A model generated the notes under the pieces. It was not told where the DNA came from. It did no database searches and was given only the letters and a program-made list of their open reading frames with translations. Below, one piece after another: positions 20,839 through 28,999 of a stretch of DNA of 32,252 nt. The stretch is from Myxococcales bacterium (lineage in GTDB: Bacteria; Myxococcota_A; Polyangia; Palsa-1104; JAEUJZ01). The stretch's first letter is position 1. Each line of letters starts with the position of its first letter. Both the position numbers and the translations under genes were made by a program. The stretch is taken from NCBI GenBank assembly GCA_016794465.1, contig JAEUKA010000093.1, forward strand, positions 1 through 32,252, in the 5' to 3' direction.

Positions 20839-21825
20839 CGAAAACTGGATCTGACCGTCGGTGATCCGCCCTCGATAGAGCAGATCGAGTGCCTGGTGAT
20901 AGCTGTCGAGCGGCAGGCGCGCGCCACCGACTGGGGTGCCAGGCGGCTCGATGTTCCACAGCTTCTGGGCGAACAGACCCGCCTGCACCGAGCGCGCAAA
21001 GCCGACCCGCCGCATCCAGTCGAGCAGCCGAAAGCCCTCTAGCGACTTGTTGTGGCGCACCAGCTCGCTCGGGTCGATGGTGCAGCTGCCCTCGCTGCGA
21101 TGGCCGTAGAGCATCACCGTGCCGCCGGTCGGCAGCGCCTGCAAGAGCTGCTGGGTTCGCTCACCAGGCCGTGACTCCAGCACCACGCTGACCCCGAGCG
21201 CCTGAAACAGCGCGGTCAGCTGCCCCAGCGAAACCTCGGTGGACAGGTCAACCACATGCCGCGCCCCCAGGCCCCGCAGCGCCGCCGCATCACTGGGCCG
21301 CTCGACCAGATGCAGCATCGGAATGCCGCGCCGCTCGGCACAGACCGCCAGCATCCGTCCCAGCGGGGTATCGGCCGTGGTGTTGGCCATCGCCCGCGCG
21401 CCCTTGGCCCGCGCTGCTTCGATCAGCGAATACGCCGCCACCCCAGTGCTGAGCAGGGTCGCGCCCTGGTCATGCGGCATAAAGCTCCGCAGCGGCACAC
21501 AGCGCCACGTCGGCACACAGACATACTCGGCCCAGGTGCCATCACCTCGCTCCGGGGCGCCACAGACCACGCGCCGACCGAGCAGCGCCCGCGCGAGCAG
21601 CCCGCCGCCACTCTGCACTACCACGCCCGAGCACTCCAGGCCCGGGACGACCGGCAGCTGCCGATTCGCGCCGTAGCGACCCTGCAGGAACAGCACGTCA
21701 TGGACCGTGATCGGGGCGGACTGGACCCGCACCAGCACCTCGCCATGGGCTGGCACTGGAACCGGCTTGTTGCTGACAAACACCAGCGAGATGCCATCGT
21801 AGGCGCGCAGCTCGAGCGCCTTCAT
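20830..21825 (-). CDS. MDR-superfamily oxidoreductase (quinone/enoyl reductase-like)
   Basis: 331 residues from the ATG at 21825, where the family's usual MKALxLRxYDG opening begins; an in-frame ATG further upstream is less likely. The N-terminal GroES-like domain is recognisable (GEVLVRVQSAPITVHD, PVVPGLECSGVVV). The Rossmann part most resembles ETR1/MECR-type 2-enoyl reductases, but their NAANSxVGR cofactor loop reads NTTADTPLGR here. No structural-zinc cysteine set is present. The substrate is unknown; NAD(P)H-dependent reduction of a quinone or enoyl thioester is the family expectation. Confidence 0.8.
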   Translation of the reverse strand: MKALELRAYDGISLVFVSNKPVPVPAHGEVLVRVQSAPITVHDVLFLQGRYGANRQLPVVPGLECSGVVVQSGGGLLARALLGRRVVCGAPERGDGTWAEYVCVPTWRCVPLRSFMPHDQGATLLSTGVAAYSLIEAARAKGARAMANTTADTPLGRMLAVCAERRGIPMLHLVERPSDAAALRGLGARHVVDLSTEVSLGQLTALFQALGVSVVLESRPGERTQQLLQALPTGGTVMLYGHRSEGSCTIDPSELVRHNKSLEGFRLLDWMRRVGFARSVQAGLFAQKLWNIEPPGTPVGGARLPLDSYHQALDLLYRGRITDGQIQFSLS

Positions 21826-21954
21826 CGTGGGCAGCCGAGGCGGAGCCAGCACAGCCGGAATCACTCCGCTCATCCGCCCAAGGGCCAAGATATCGGTAGA
21901 GGACGATGATTTTGCAGCTTCTCACCACCCCTCACTCGAAAACACCCGGGCCCC

Positions 21955-21987
21955 CTTCCCCGCCATCGAGCTTGCGGGTGGGGGAAG
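21955..21987 (-). terminator. Weak GC-rich hairpin downstream of the kinase-SAVED gene
   Basis: CTTCCCC (21955-21961) pairs with GGGGAAG (21981-21987) across an 19-nt loop that allows a few more pairs. It lies in the 281-bp gap after the kinase-SAVED stop and could end that transcript. There is no T-run, so this is a weak call. Nothing else convincing is seen in 21826-22106. Confidence 0.25.
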
Positions 21988-22106
21988 TCTGCGGTCTAGC
22001 CAGCTCCTAGATCACCCGCCACATCGGAGTCCAGCCGGCACACAAACGACAATGTTTGCGCCAGCGGTCACGGGCGCGAGGGGCGGAGAACTTTCTATTC
22101 CCTCCT

Positions 22107-23828
22107 CTAAGTCCTGGGCAGTTGGTTTAGGAGTAGTGCGGGGCGGTGTTCTCCGGCGCGGTACTGGTAGGTCTGAATCATGGGGTGCATGGTCGGGCTG
22201 ACTCGAGTGCCGAGCAGGAGCGCCACCCCGGCTTGCACGGACGCGAACAGATGCACCTTCTTGACCTGGGGAAAGCGCACCGTGATCTGATCCAACACCT
22301 GTTTCCAGACATCGGCAACGGCCGTGACTTCCACGTCGCTCTGGAAGACATCTTCGCCAATGGCTGACAGCGCGATCTCGACCTCGCACAGGGGACTTGG
22401 CACCAGCTTGCGTACGGACTCCTGGTTGAGCGGATGCGAGGTCGCAATGCGCACCACCACTTCACCCGGCTGCTGTTGCGACAGCTGCGCCGGACACGAC
22501 CAGCGCGGCGGCAGCACGACCACAGGACGCGTCGCCGGTCGCCAGGGGAGAAAGCGCTTCTGCTCGTGATGACGCAGCCGCACCTCCAGCAGATGAAAGG
22601 ACTGGATCAGCCAGCCCAAGCAGACAATGACCGCAATCGGCGCGACGCCAAAGTAGACGATCCGATAGTCTGGATGACGATACAAAAGCGGCTGCAGCAC
22701 CTGCTTAAACCACGCGGTAACCCGCAGCTCTGCCGCCTGAAAGTCGTCAAAGTGGACGATTCCGCTCGCTGGCACGGTGACCCGCTCGATCGGAAGGGAC
22801 TCGTATTCCGGAGGCAGGGCCGCGCGCATCTCGTGAAGGAGCAGCGTTCCTAGCTCGACATGATCGATCAAGATCAGTCCAGCGGGGCGCAGTGGCTTGG
22901 GCCGACGACTCCACAGGAAGCCGCCAGCTCCCAGCACCCCTGCCACCGCAAGCGGTAGCGCAAAGAGAAGTCGCCGCCGCCCCTCGTCCACCGGCTCCTC
23001 ACTCCGCAGAGCCGCCACCACCGCCGCCATCGAGGGCCGAAGCTGCGCTGCTTTGTGGAGCATCGCCCGCAAAAGGACGCGCAAGCGCGGATCAGGAATC
23101 ACGGACAGATCGGGCTCTGCGCGGAGGTGCATCGCCGCCAGCGCCACCGGATCACTCTCCCGAAATGGCGGCACTCCGCACAGCAGCTCGTACAGGATGA
23201 CTCCCAGCGCGTAGACATCGGCAGCCGGTCCGATCTCCGCGTGCTGGCGACACTGCTCCGGGGCCATGTACGCCACCGAGCCGAGCCAGCGCGGCCCATG
23301 TTCCGCCGTCTCGACCAGCGTGTCCGGTCCACCCCAGTCTTGCGAGGGAACCCGCGCAATCCCAAAGTCAATCACCTTGATCGCACAGGGTCCGCTCGCT
23401 TGCGGCACCAGCATCAGATTTTCCGGCTTGAGGTCCCGATGCACAATCTTCCGCTCGTGGACCACCGCCATCACCGTAGCAACCTGGACCGCGATGTCCT
23501 GGGCTTCCGGAAGCGGCACGCCCGCCGGATGTTCCCGCAGGTGTTGCCGCAGCGACCGACCTTCCACAAGCTCCATCACCAGATAGGGAGTGCCGTTCTT
23601 CTGTTCCCCCAGGTTGAGCACGCGCACCACCCCGGGATGCTCCAGCAGCGACAGCGCCCGCGCTTCCCGAACAAAGCGCCCCCGCGAGGCCTGATCGCCA
23701 CGCGTCAGCAGCTTCAGCGCCACCGGCTGGCCGATCCGCTCGTGGACTGCGGCAAACACTTCTCCCATGCCACCTCGACCCAGGGGCGCAACGACGCGGT
23801 ACGGACCGATGAGATCACCCGGACTCAT
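22107..23828 (-). CDS. Ser/Thr protein kinase - TM - SAVED domain fusion
   Basis: 573 residues. The kinase domain (1-278) is complete: GRGGMG loop 17-22, K39, HRDLKPEN 130-137 with D132, DFG 154-156, APE 189-191. RRR precedes a membrane segment at about 287-306. Residues ~350-568 match a SAVED domain. The first half has 'VYFGVAPIAVIVCLGWLI' then 'RHHEQKRFLPW', and the second half has a helix 'VWKQVLDQI' followed by KKVHLFASVQAGVALLLGTRV, MIQTYQYRAG and a final RPALLLN, the family's typical HLF...P/A...LG...Y sequence. SAVED domains bind cyclic oligonucleotides made by CD-NTases in CBASS defence and usually drive nucleases, TIR or membrane effectors. Here the partner is an apparently active kinase. 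No CD-NTase is in the window. The kinase call is certain, the SAVED call strong, the defence role inferred. Confidence 0.85.
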   Translation of the reverse strand: MSPGDLIGPYRVVAPLGRGGMGEVFAAVHERIGQPVALKLLTRGDQASRGRFVREARALSLLEHPGVVRVLNLGEQKNGTPYLVMELVEGRSLRQHLREHPAGVPLPEAQDIAVQVATVMAVVHERKIVHRDLKPENLMLVPQASGPCAIKVIDFGIARVPSQDWGGPDTLVETAEHGPRWLGSVAYMAPEQCRQHAEIGPAADVYALGVILYELLCGVPPFRESDPVALAAMHLRAEPDLSVIPDPRLRVLLRAMLHKAAQLRPSMAAVVAALRSEEPVDEGRRRLLFALPLAVAGVLGAGGFLWSRRPKPLRPAGLILIDHVELGTLLLHEMRAALPPEYESLPIERVTVPASGIVHFDDFQAAELRVTAWFKQVLQPLLYRHPDYRIVYFGVAPIAVIVCLGWLIQSFHLLEVRLRHHEQKRFLPWRPATRPVVVLPPRWSCPAQLSQQQPGEVVVRIATSHPLNQESVRKLVPSPLCEVEIALSAIGEDVFQSDVEVTAVADVWKQVLDQITVRFPQVKKVHLFASVQAGVALLLGTRVSPTMHPMIQTYQYRAGEHRPALLLNQLPRT

Positions 23829-23834
23829 GGCCGG

Positions 23835-23840
23835 ACCGTA
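23835..23840 (-). promoter_or_regulatory. Possible -10 box next to a start codon
   Basis: On the minus strand TACGGT ends 6 nt before the kinase-SAVED ATG at 23828, the same spacing as at three plus-strand genes. The match to a -10 box is weak. Confidence 0.2.
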
Positions 23841-23926
23841 TCACGACAGGACGGAAAGCCCGGCACGACCTAGCGGATCAATGCCAGGATCACGGCCCCG
23901 CAACCCGCTCCGCTCCCGTCCCTGTT

Positions 23927-24430
23927 TCAGCAGCTTGCAGAGATCTTGCAGATGTGTTCGTGGCTCAGGCGGGCTTGGGCGCGGGCTTCGGTGAGGAAGC
24001 GCTTGCGGAGCTGCTGATCGCTCACGCTGATGAACTTGAGCGCAACTTCCCGGGACAGCTGCAGATCGCGGGCGCGGTACACCATTCCCATTCCGCCCTG
24101 GCCGAGCAGACCGAGTACCTGATAGTGCGACCAGCTGGACAGCCACGACGGGACTTGAACAGATACCAAGTCTTGGGGCGCCTCGGTCCGCTGCGGCTGC
24201 TCTGTACCATCCAGCGTCCGCTCGTACGCGGTCAGCTCCGATGACAGCTTTTCAATCTGCCGCGAGGTGATCTTTCCTTCCGCCAGCAAGCGATCGAGAC
24301 GCGGTCCGTACCGCAGCGTCGTTCCTTCCGGAGGGAATGCAGCCCGCTCGGGGTTCAGATCTCCGGCGGAAAGGAGTCCGCGTGCGACCGCCTGGCTGAG
24401 CAGTACGTTCTCTCGCTCACTATCAATCAT
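23927..24430 (-). pseudogene. Ser/Thr kinase gene fragment, N-lobe only
   Basis: 167 residues. An N-terminal ~100-residue extension with two copies of a 'GLL/GKI...L' type helical motif (ARGLLSAGDL; AEGKITSRQIEKL) precedes a kinase N-lobe with an intact LGQGGMGMVYRA loop (109-120), K132 and the alpha-C glutamate E148. Homology stops abruptly after 'HEHICKI' and the frame ends four residues later. The catalytic loop, DFG and everything downstream are missing, and no continuation is seen in 23829-23926. The break falls at a small repeat (CTTGCAGA twice in 23931-23950). It is most simply the remnant of a second kinase gene, paralogous to the kinase-TPR gene to its right; it cannot act as a kinase. 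Confidence 0.75.
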
Positions 24431-24520
24431 GCCCGTTCCCCCAGCACGCGCCCCGTAGACCTCCCAAGCGGTCCATGAGGCCTGTGCGCACTTAGGGTAC
24501 CATGAACGCCGCCTGGCTGC

Positions 24521-26965
24521 TTACTGCGACGGCACCGGCACAGATTCCAGCGGGTTCAACCGCCGCGCTTCCGCTGCGGCTTGCTGGGCCGCTCGCAGCG
24601 CTTCCTCTTTGGCCGATCCCCGCAGATACCGAGCCGCCATCCGCTTTGCGCGCGCAGTCACGGCATGATAGGCGGCGCGGTGCACAAGCTCGCCGCGTAG
24701 CGAGTCCAGCATCGTGACGGCAGAAGCTAGCTCGGACGGAGCCGGGGACCCCTTTCGCCGCTCGGCCAGCGCCAGCAGCAAGCGTACTTTCGAGAAGCGC
24801 AGCTCACTGTCGTTGTGAAGACGCGTCACTCCCTCTTCCATCACCTGCAACCCGGCCAGAAGCTCGGACTCTGTGATGATGTGCGGAGTCAGCGCGACTC
24901 TCTCTTCAAGGAGACTGCCCAATGACAGATAGGTGTCGCGCGCATCCGGAAAGGCGCTGCGCTGGGCTTGCACGGCACGCTCAGCGGCCTGTAGCGCTGG
25001 CTGTGGATCTTGCTTTGCGGCCGCCAACGCCCGCGCTTGCAGGACGTGCAGGGCGGCCTCCTGATTGATGGACTCCGCGTCGCCCGGCTTTTTCTGCACG
25101 GACAGCGCCAGCGAGCGCTTGAGCGGCTCAAAGTCCACGGTGGCTCCGCTCTGGATCTGGAACTGCACCTGCTGCAAGTACAGACAGACCTCGTTTTGGT
25201 AGCCCACGTTGACCTGCGGAGCCAGCGAGATGGCGTGCTGGCAGGCAGCCAGACCGCTTTTGATGGCGGGCATCGGGTCCGCACCATAGGCACGCTCCTG
25301 TTGCGCCAGCATGCACTGGGTGGCGCAGAGATCATTCCACGTAAACATCGATCCATGGTTGGAGTGTACGACCGCCTCCAGCAGCTCGGCGGCTCGGCGA
25401 ATGTGGGGGCGGGGGTCCTCTCCGTGCGTATCCGCATAGTTTGCCAGTGCCAACAAGATGTTGTTGCGCAGCAGGTTCATGGCTGCGATGGAGGCACCGG
25501 CTCGCTCCGCTTCTTCAATCGCTTGCACAGCCTCCTTGGCGGTGGGTCGGGGGTCCTCTCCGAACTCTTGCTGTTGGCGCAGCAGATAGGCGTACGCGCC
25601 GGCCCGCTCTGCTGGCACCGAAGGGGACTCTGGCAGCACAATCCGGAGCTGTTCCAGCGCTGCCATCATCTCACGAAACGTCTCCCGCATCGGTCGATGC
25701 TCGAAGAGATCCCGGAACATCCGCTGCCGCGTGTGGGCCACTTGATACTCGAAGACCAGGGGGTCGCTCCGAGCCATGTCTGCCAGCCGATGAATCCGTG
25801 CCGCCACAAGCTGATCCATCGCATCAGCCTCCCGTAGCTTGCCTTGCAGATAGAGCTCGCTTGTCTGCTTGATGGCAATCACCAGCTGGAGCTGGAGCGG
25901 CTCATAATCCCACGGAGCCAGAGTGGCGGCGGCTTCGGCGGCCTGCTGGGCAGCAGGAAGGTTGTCCTGATAGTACTGAATCCACCCCTCGGCAAGCTTG
26001 GGAGAGTCCAGCGAAGTTGCAACGCTCTGCGCCAGGTGCTTGCGAGTGGCAGTCAGCAGCTCGGCATCGAGCTTGGCACGCAGCTGTTTTCGCACCTGCG
26101 GGTCCACTTCGCTGCGCAGCTGTCCGAGCTTTTTTTGATACCGGTATCCGAGTGCCAGACCGAGCGTAAAGTGGACCTCTGGACGATCGTAGCCAGTCCG
26201 CAGCGCTTCCTCGAGCTGCTTCTGCGCCGCATCATACTCATTGAGTACGTAGTGACCGCGACCCAGCGCATAGTGAGCCGGTCCACGCAGCGCGATTTCC
26301 AGCCCTGGTAGCTGCGCCGAGATCTTGTCCATCTGGGCCTGCACCACCCGCCGCTCGCGGCGAATGTCATGCGCGGGCAGCAAGTAGGCCGCGCGCATAA
26401 ACAGCTCCATCTGGGTGATGTCTCGACCAAGCTGCTGCGAGAACGCCGACTGTCTCTCTGCACGAGATCTTTCACGCGCCGCCAGAATCCGACCGCGCAC
26501 AAACACCGCCAGCAGCGCGATCACACTGAGCAGACAGAGCATCGACACCGCCACCATCGCACTGTGCTTCTGCGCCCGCTTGTACACCACGTAGATCAGC
26601 GACGCTTTGCGCGCCAGAATCGGCTCTCCCGACAAGAAGCGCTGCAGATCTTCTGCCAGGGCCCGCGCGGTTTCGTACCGGCGGTGGATTTCCTTGGCCA
26701 TCGCCTTGGTGACAATCGTCTCGAGGTCCGCCGGAATCTCGGGATTGATCTTCCGCAGCGCGGTCGGCTCGGTCTGGACCACTTGCAGAATCATCGCCAC
26801 CGTCGTCGCCCCCGCAAACGGAAGCCGTCCAGACAAAAGCTCATACAGCATCGCGCCCAGGCTGTAGACATCACTGCGCCGATCGATGCGACTCACCTCT
26901 CCCGCCGCCTGCTCCGGAGACATATACGCTGGCGTTCCTTTCACCCTGTCATGACACGCAGTCAT
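24521..26965 (-). pseudogene. Kinase-TPR gene missing its N-lobe (split by element)
   Basis: The 814-codon frame begins with seven residues from foreign DNA (MTACHDR) and enters kinase homology at VKGTPAYMSPEQ (codon 8, GTG at 26944). Only the end of the activation segment and the C-lobe are present (to about residue 115): glycine loop, lysine, HRD and DFG are absent. A membrane segment follows at about 136-156, then ~650 residues of TPR-like helical repeats (for example 'GHYVLNEYDAAQKQLEEALRTG'). The intact parent would be a kinase-TM-TPR protein, a type frequent in myxobacteria. The missing 5' half is expected at the far side of the inserted element, beyond the window. The TPR part is free of internal stops, so the break is probably recent. 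Confidence 0.75.
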
Positions 26966-26966
26966 G
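26950..26966. repeat. Inverted repeat at the element junction (possible att core)
   Basis: CATGAC-ACGCA-GTCATG, a 6-bp inverted repeat with a 5-nt spacer, begins exactly where the interrupted kinase homology ends. The 9-mer CATGACACG from it recurs at 28139-28147, just after the recombinase gene. Confidence 0.45.
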
Positions 26967-27047
26967 AAGCGTGTGCGGAAGCGTGTTCGGAATCCTCAGC
27001 GGGCCATACACATTGATTCGGAGGCGCGACTTCAGTACTCTGCTTCT

Positions 27048-28130
27048 ATGGGGGAATCGGCGCAGAAGGTCATCGGGTATATCCGGGTATCGACGGACGA
27101 GCAGGCCACGGAGGGAATCAGTCTGGAGGTGCAGCGGGATCGCATCATTCACTACTGTCAGCAGTTCGGACTGAACCTGCTCGACATCTATCAGGACGAG
27201 TGGACAGGAAAGGAAATCGCGCGACCGGGACTACAAGCGGCGCTCTCGCAGATGGTGCAGACCGATGCGATGCTGATGGCTGTTTCGCTCTGTCGGATCT
27301 CGCGCAGCGTCGGGGACTGGCACTACCTGCTGGATCGGTACTTCGGTCGGAATGCGAAGTACAAGTTCCTGGCGTTCGATGTGGCGGGAGTCGATGGGAA
27401 GACAGCGGCAGGTGAAACGCTGATCTACTTTCGCGCGGTGATGGCGCAGGGGGAAGTCTCGCAGACAAGCGAACGGACTACGCATGCGATGCGCGCGCTG
27501 AAGGCAAAAGGAATCGCTTGCGGAGCACTCCCGTACGGAAAGGAATACAGCGATCGACTCGATGCGGAAGGTCGGCGAGTGGTCGTCGAGAATCCGGCCA
27601 AGATGGCGACGATCGCGCGAGTGCGAGAGCTGCATTCTCAGGGAAAGGGAATCAAGACGATCTCGGACCTCCTGACTGCGGAGGGAAGACCGCCACCGAA
27701 GAAGTCATGGAATACGGAATCGGTGCGGCGGATTCTGACCAAGGAAGGTCTGTACTCGCGCAAGCACTGGGACCGGAGTGGTGCGATTCGTGATCAAGAT
27801 CTGGTGAAGAAGCGGATTGCCGAGCTGCGCGCAAAAGGACTCACATACAAAGAGATTGGGAAGCAGCTCACCGCCGAGAAGCTAATGCCAGACGTGGGCT
27901 CCCTGTGGCACCATCAGACGGTGAAGGATAGATGGGAAGCGGCGTCTTCCTATGACCAAGACTCGGCGATGGAGCTCGCGGTCGGATTCCGTCGCGCAAA
28001 CTATCCACTCCGTAAGATAGCGGAGGAGCTGACGCTGCGTGGACTCACTCCCAAGCGCGGTGGGACTTGGCATCCGAATCAGGTGAGGGAACTCCTGTTG
28101 CTGGCGCAGATTCCGGGAAGGGCTGGCTGA
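27048..28130 (+). CDS. Large serine recombinase / integrase
   Basis: 360 residues from the ATG at 27048, which opens the family's GYIRVSTDEQ directly; upstream in-frame codons would add an unrelated basic tail. The resolvase catalytic domain (8-145) has S15 as nucleophile with R13, and the second arginine cluster LCRISRSVGD (81-90), where many relatives have DR. A Recombinase domain follows ('GIACGALPYGKEYS', 'VRRILTKEGLY'), then two or three helix-turn-helix-like repeats (LRAKGLTYKEIGKQLTAE; NYPLRKIAEELTLRGLTPKR). The cysteine zinc ribbon and long coiled coil of many phage integrases are absent, so it is shorter than average. It should catalyse site-specific integration or excision of the element. 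Confidence 0.9.
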   Translation: MGESAQKVIGYIRVSTDEQATEGISLEVQRDRIIHYCQQFGLNLLDIYQDEWTGKEIARPGLQAALSQMVQTDAMLMAVSLCRISRSVGDWHYLLDRYFGRNAKYKFLAFDVAGVDGKTAAGETLIYFRAVMAQGEVSQTSERTTHAMRALKAKGIACGALPYGKEYSDRLDAEGRRVVVENPAKMATIARVRELHSQGKGIKTISDLLTAEGRPPPKKSWNTESVRRILTKEGLYSRKHWDRSGAIRDQDLVKKRIAELRAKGLTYKEIGKQLTAEKLMPDVGSLWHHQTVKDRWEAASSYDQDSAMELAVGFRRANYPLRKIAEELTLRGLTPKRGGTWHPNQVRELLLLAQIPGRAG

Positions 28131-28138
28131 GTCTACGC

Positions 28139-28147
28139 ATGACACGA
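28139..28147. repeat. Second copy of the junction 9-mer
   Basis: CATGACACG, the same strand and sequence as 26950-26958, lies 9 bp after the recombinase stop. It may mark a small recombinase-only unit or be chance, since a 9-mer is short. Confidence 0.3.
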
Positions 28148-28248
28148 CGCGATCGGTTGGCAGCCGAATGCAGGAGCCTCGGCAGACTGGAGCCGGGACG
28201 GCTGAGCGGCGAATACACTCCGCACAGAAGCAGCCGTAACTATTGATC

Positions 28249-28278
28249 TTGGCAGCGCATCGGTCTGCGCGATAAGAT
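28249..28278 (+). promoter_or_regulatory. Probable promoter of the parA operon
   Basis: TTGGCA (28249-28254) and TAAGAT (28273-28278) are 18 bp apart. The -10 box abuts the palindrome at 28279, so a protein bound there would cover the start point. Confidence 0.5.
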
Positions 28279-28309
28279 GTGAAGCGGATAAGTCAAATTA
28301 TCGCTTCAC
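28279..28309. promoter_or_regulatory. 31-bp palindrome before parA (operator or parS candidate)
   Basis: The left arm GTGAAGCGGATAA and right arm TTATCGCTTCAC are inverted around GTCAAA. They pair fully except for one extra G in the left arm. The site lies between the -10 box and the parA ATG at 28319, the usual place for an autorepression operator bound by the ParB/RHH partner. Confidence 0.75.
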
Positions 28310-28318
28310 AGAGGCTCT

Positions 28319-28999
28319 ATGACCCAGGCGAATAGCCGCATCATCACCGTCTACAATCATAAGGGTGGCGTCGGTAAGACACTGATTGCTGCGACGCTCT
28401 GCTTTCTCGCGGAGCTGAATCGAATCCAGACCCTCGCTGTCGCAATGGATCGGCAAGGTGACTTGATCCGCTGGTTGACTCGCGGCAAGACAATCTCCCG
28501 CGACGATCTGTACGAGATCTCCGACTACCTGTTGGCGGTCTATTCGCCCAACAGCTATCCGGGGCGGTTGCGCTATCCGTTGATTGTCGTCGATCAGTCT
28601 CCTGCGTGGGAAGACGCAGAGCGCGTCCAGCCAGACCTGTGCATCGTGCCGGTCGATTGCATTGACGCGATCATCAATTTCATGTCGGCCCGCGAGTGGA
28701 TTTCCATCAGCAGCAGCGGCGTCGGTGTGTACTTCGTCTTGAACAACGCTGACGTCGGCGGAAAGCGAGACCTGGCGTTTATCAAAAAGACGCTCGCTCG
28801 ACAAAGGATCGTCGAGGTCTGGGACGGCAATATTCCGCACTCGGGTGTGTTTCGCCGCGCGTATAACCGTAAGGTTCCCGTCTGGGAAGCTTCCTATGCG
28901 GAGCAGAGCACCGGACCCGAGGAGGCCATCCTTGATCTGTGCAGTTCCATCTTGGCTCGCGTGGGTTTCCGCGTGACGAAGCGACCGGGCCTTGGGTAA
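28319..28999 (+). CDS. ParA-family partition ATPase
   Basis: 226 residues with the deviant Walker A KGGVGKT (15-21, signature lysine K15), an AMDRQGD segment replacing the usual DxDPQ motif, and a Walker B-like strand LIVVDQSP. It is small and lacks an N-terminal helix-turn-helix, as in type Ib ParA proteins whose partner carries ribbon-helix-helix DNA-binding units. ParA forms ATP-dependent gradients on the nucleoid that position plasmid partition complexes. It overlaps the following gene by 8 bp and is preceded by a palindrome, the layout of an autoregulated parAB operon. Confidence 0.88.
   Translation: MTQANSRIITVYNHKGGVGKTLIAATLCFLAELNRIQTLAVAMDRQGDLIRWLTRGKTISRDDLYEISDYLLAVYSPNSYPGRLRYPLIVVDQSPAWEDAERVQPDLCIVPVDCIDAIINFMSAREWISISSSGVGVYFVLNNADVGGKRDLAFIKKTLARQRIVEVWDGNIPHSGVFRRAYNRKVPVWEASYAEQSTGPEEAILDLCSSILARVGFRVTKRPGLG

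Noticed and set aside
23927..24430. A natural stand-alone ATP-binding regulator rather than a gene remnant
   Set aside because: Homology stops mid-fold after HICKI with four unrelated residues and a stop, which fits truncation better than a functional short protein.
26964..27047. Upstream extension of the recombinase to 26964
   Set aside because: The extra 28 residues are basic and unrelated to the family, and they would begin inside the junction inverted repeat; the ATG at 27048 opens the conserved domain.
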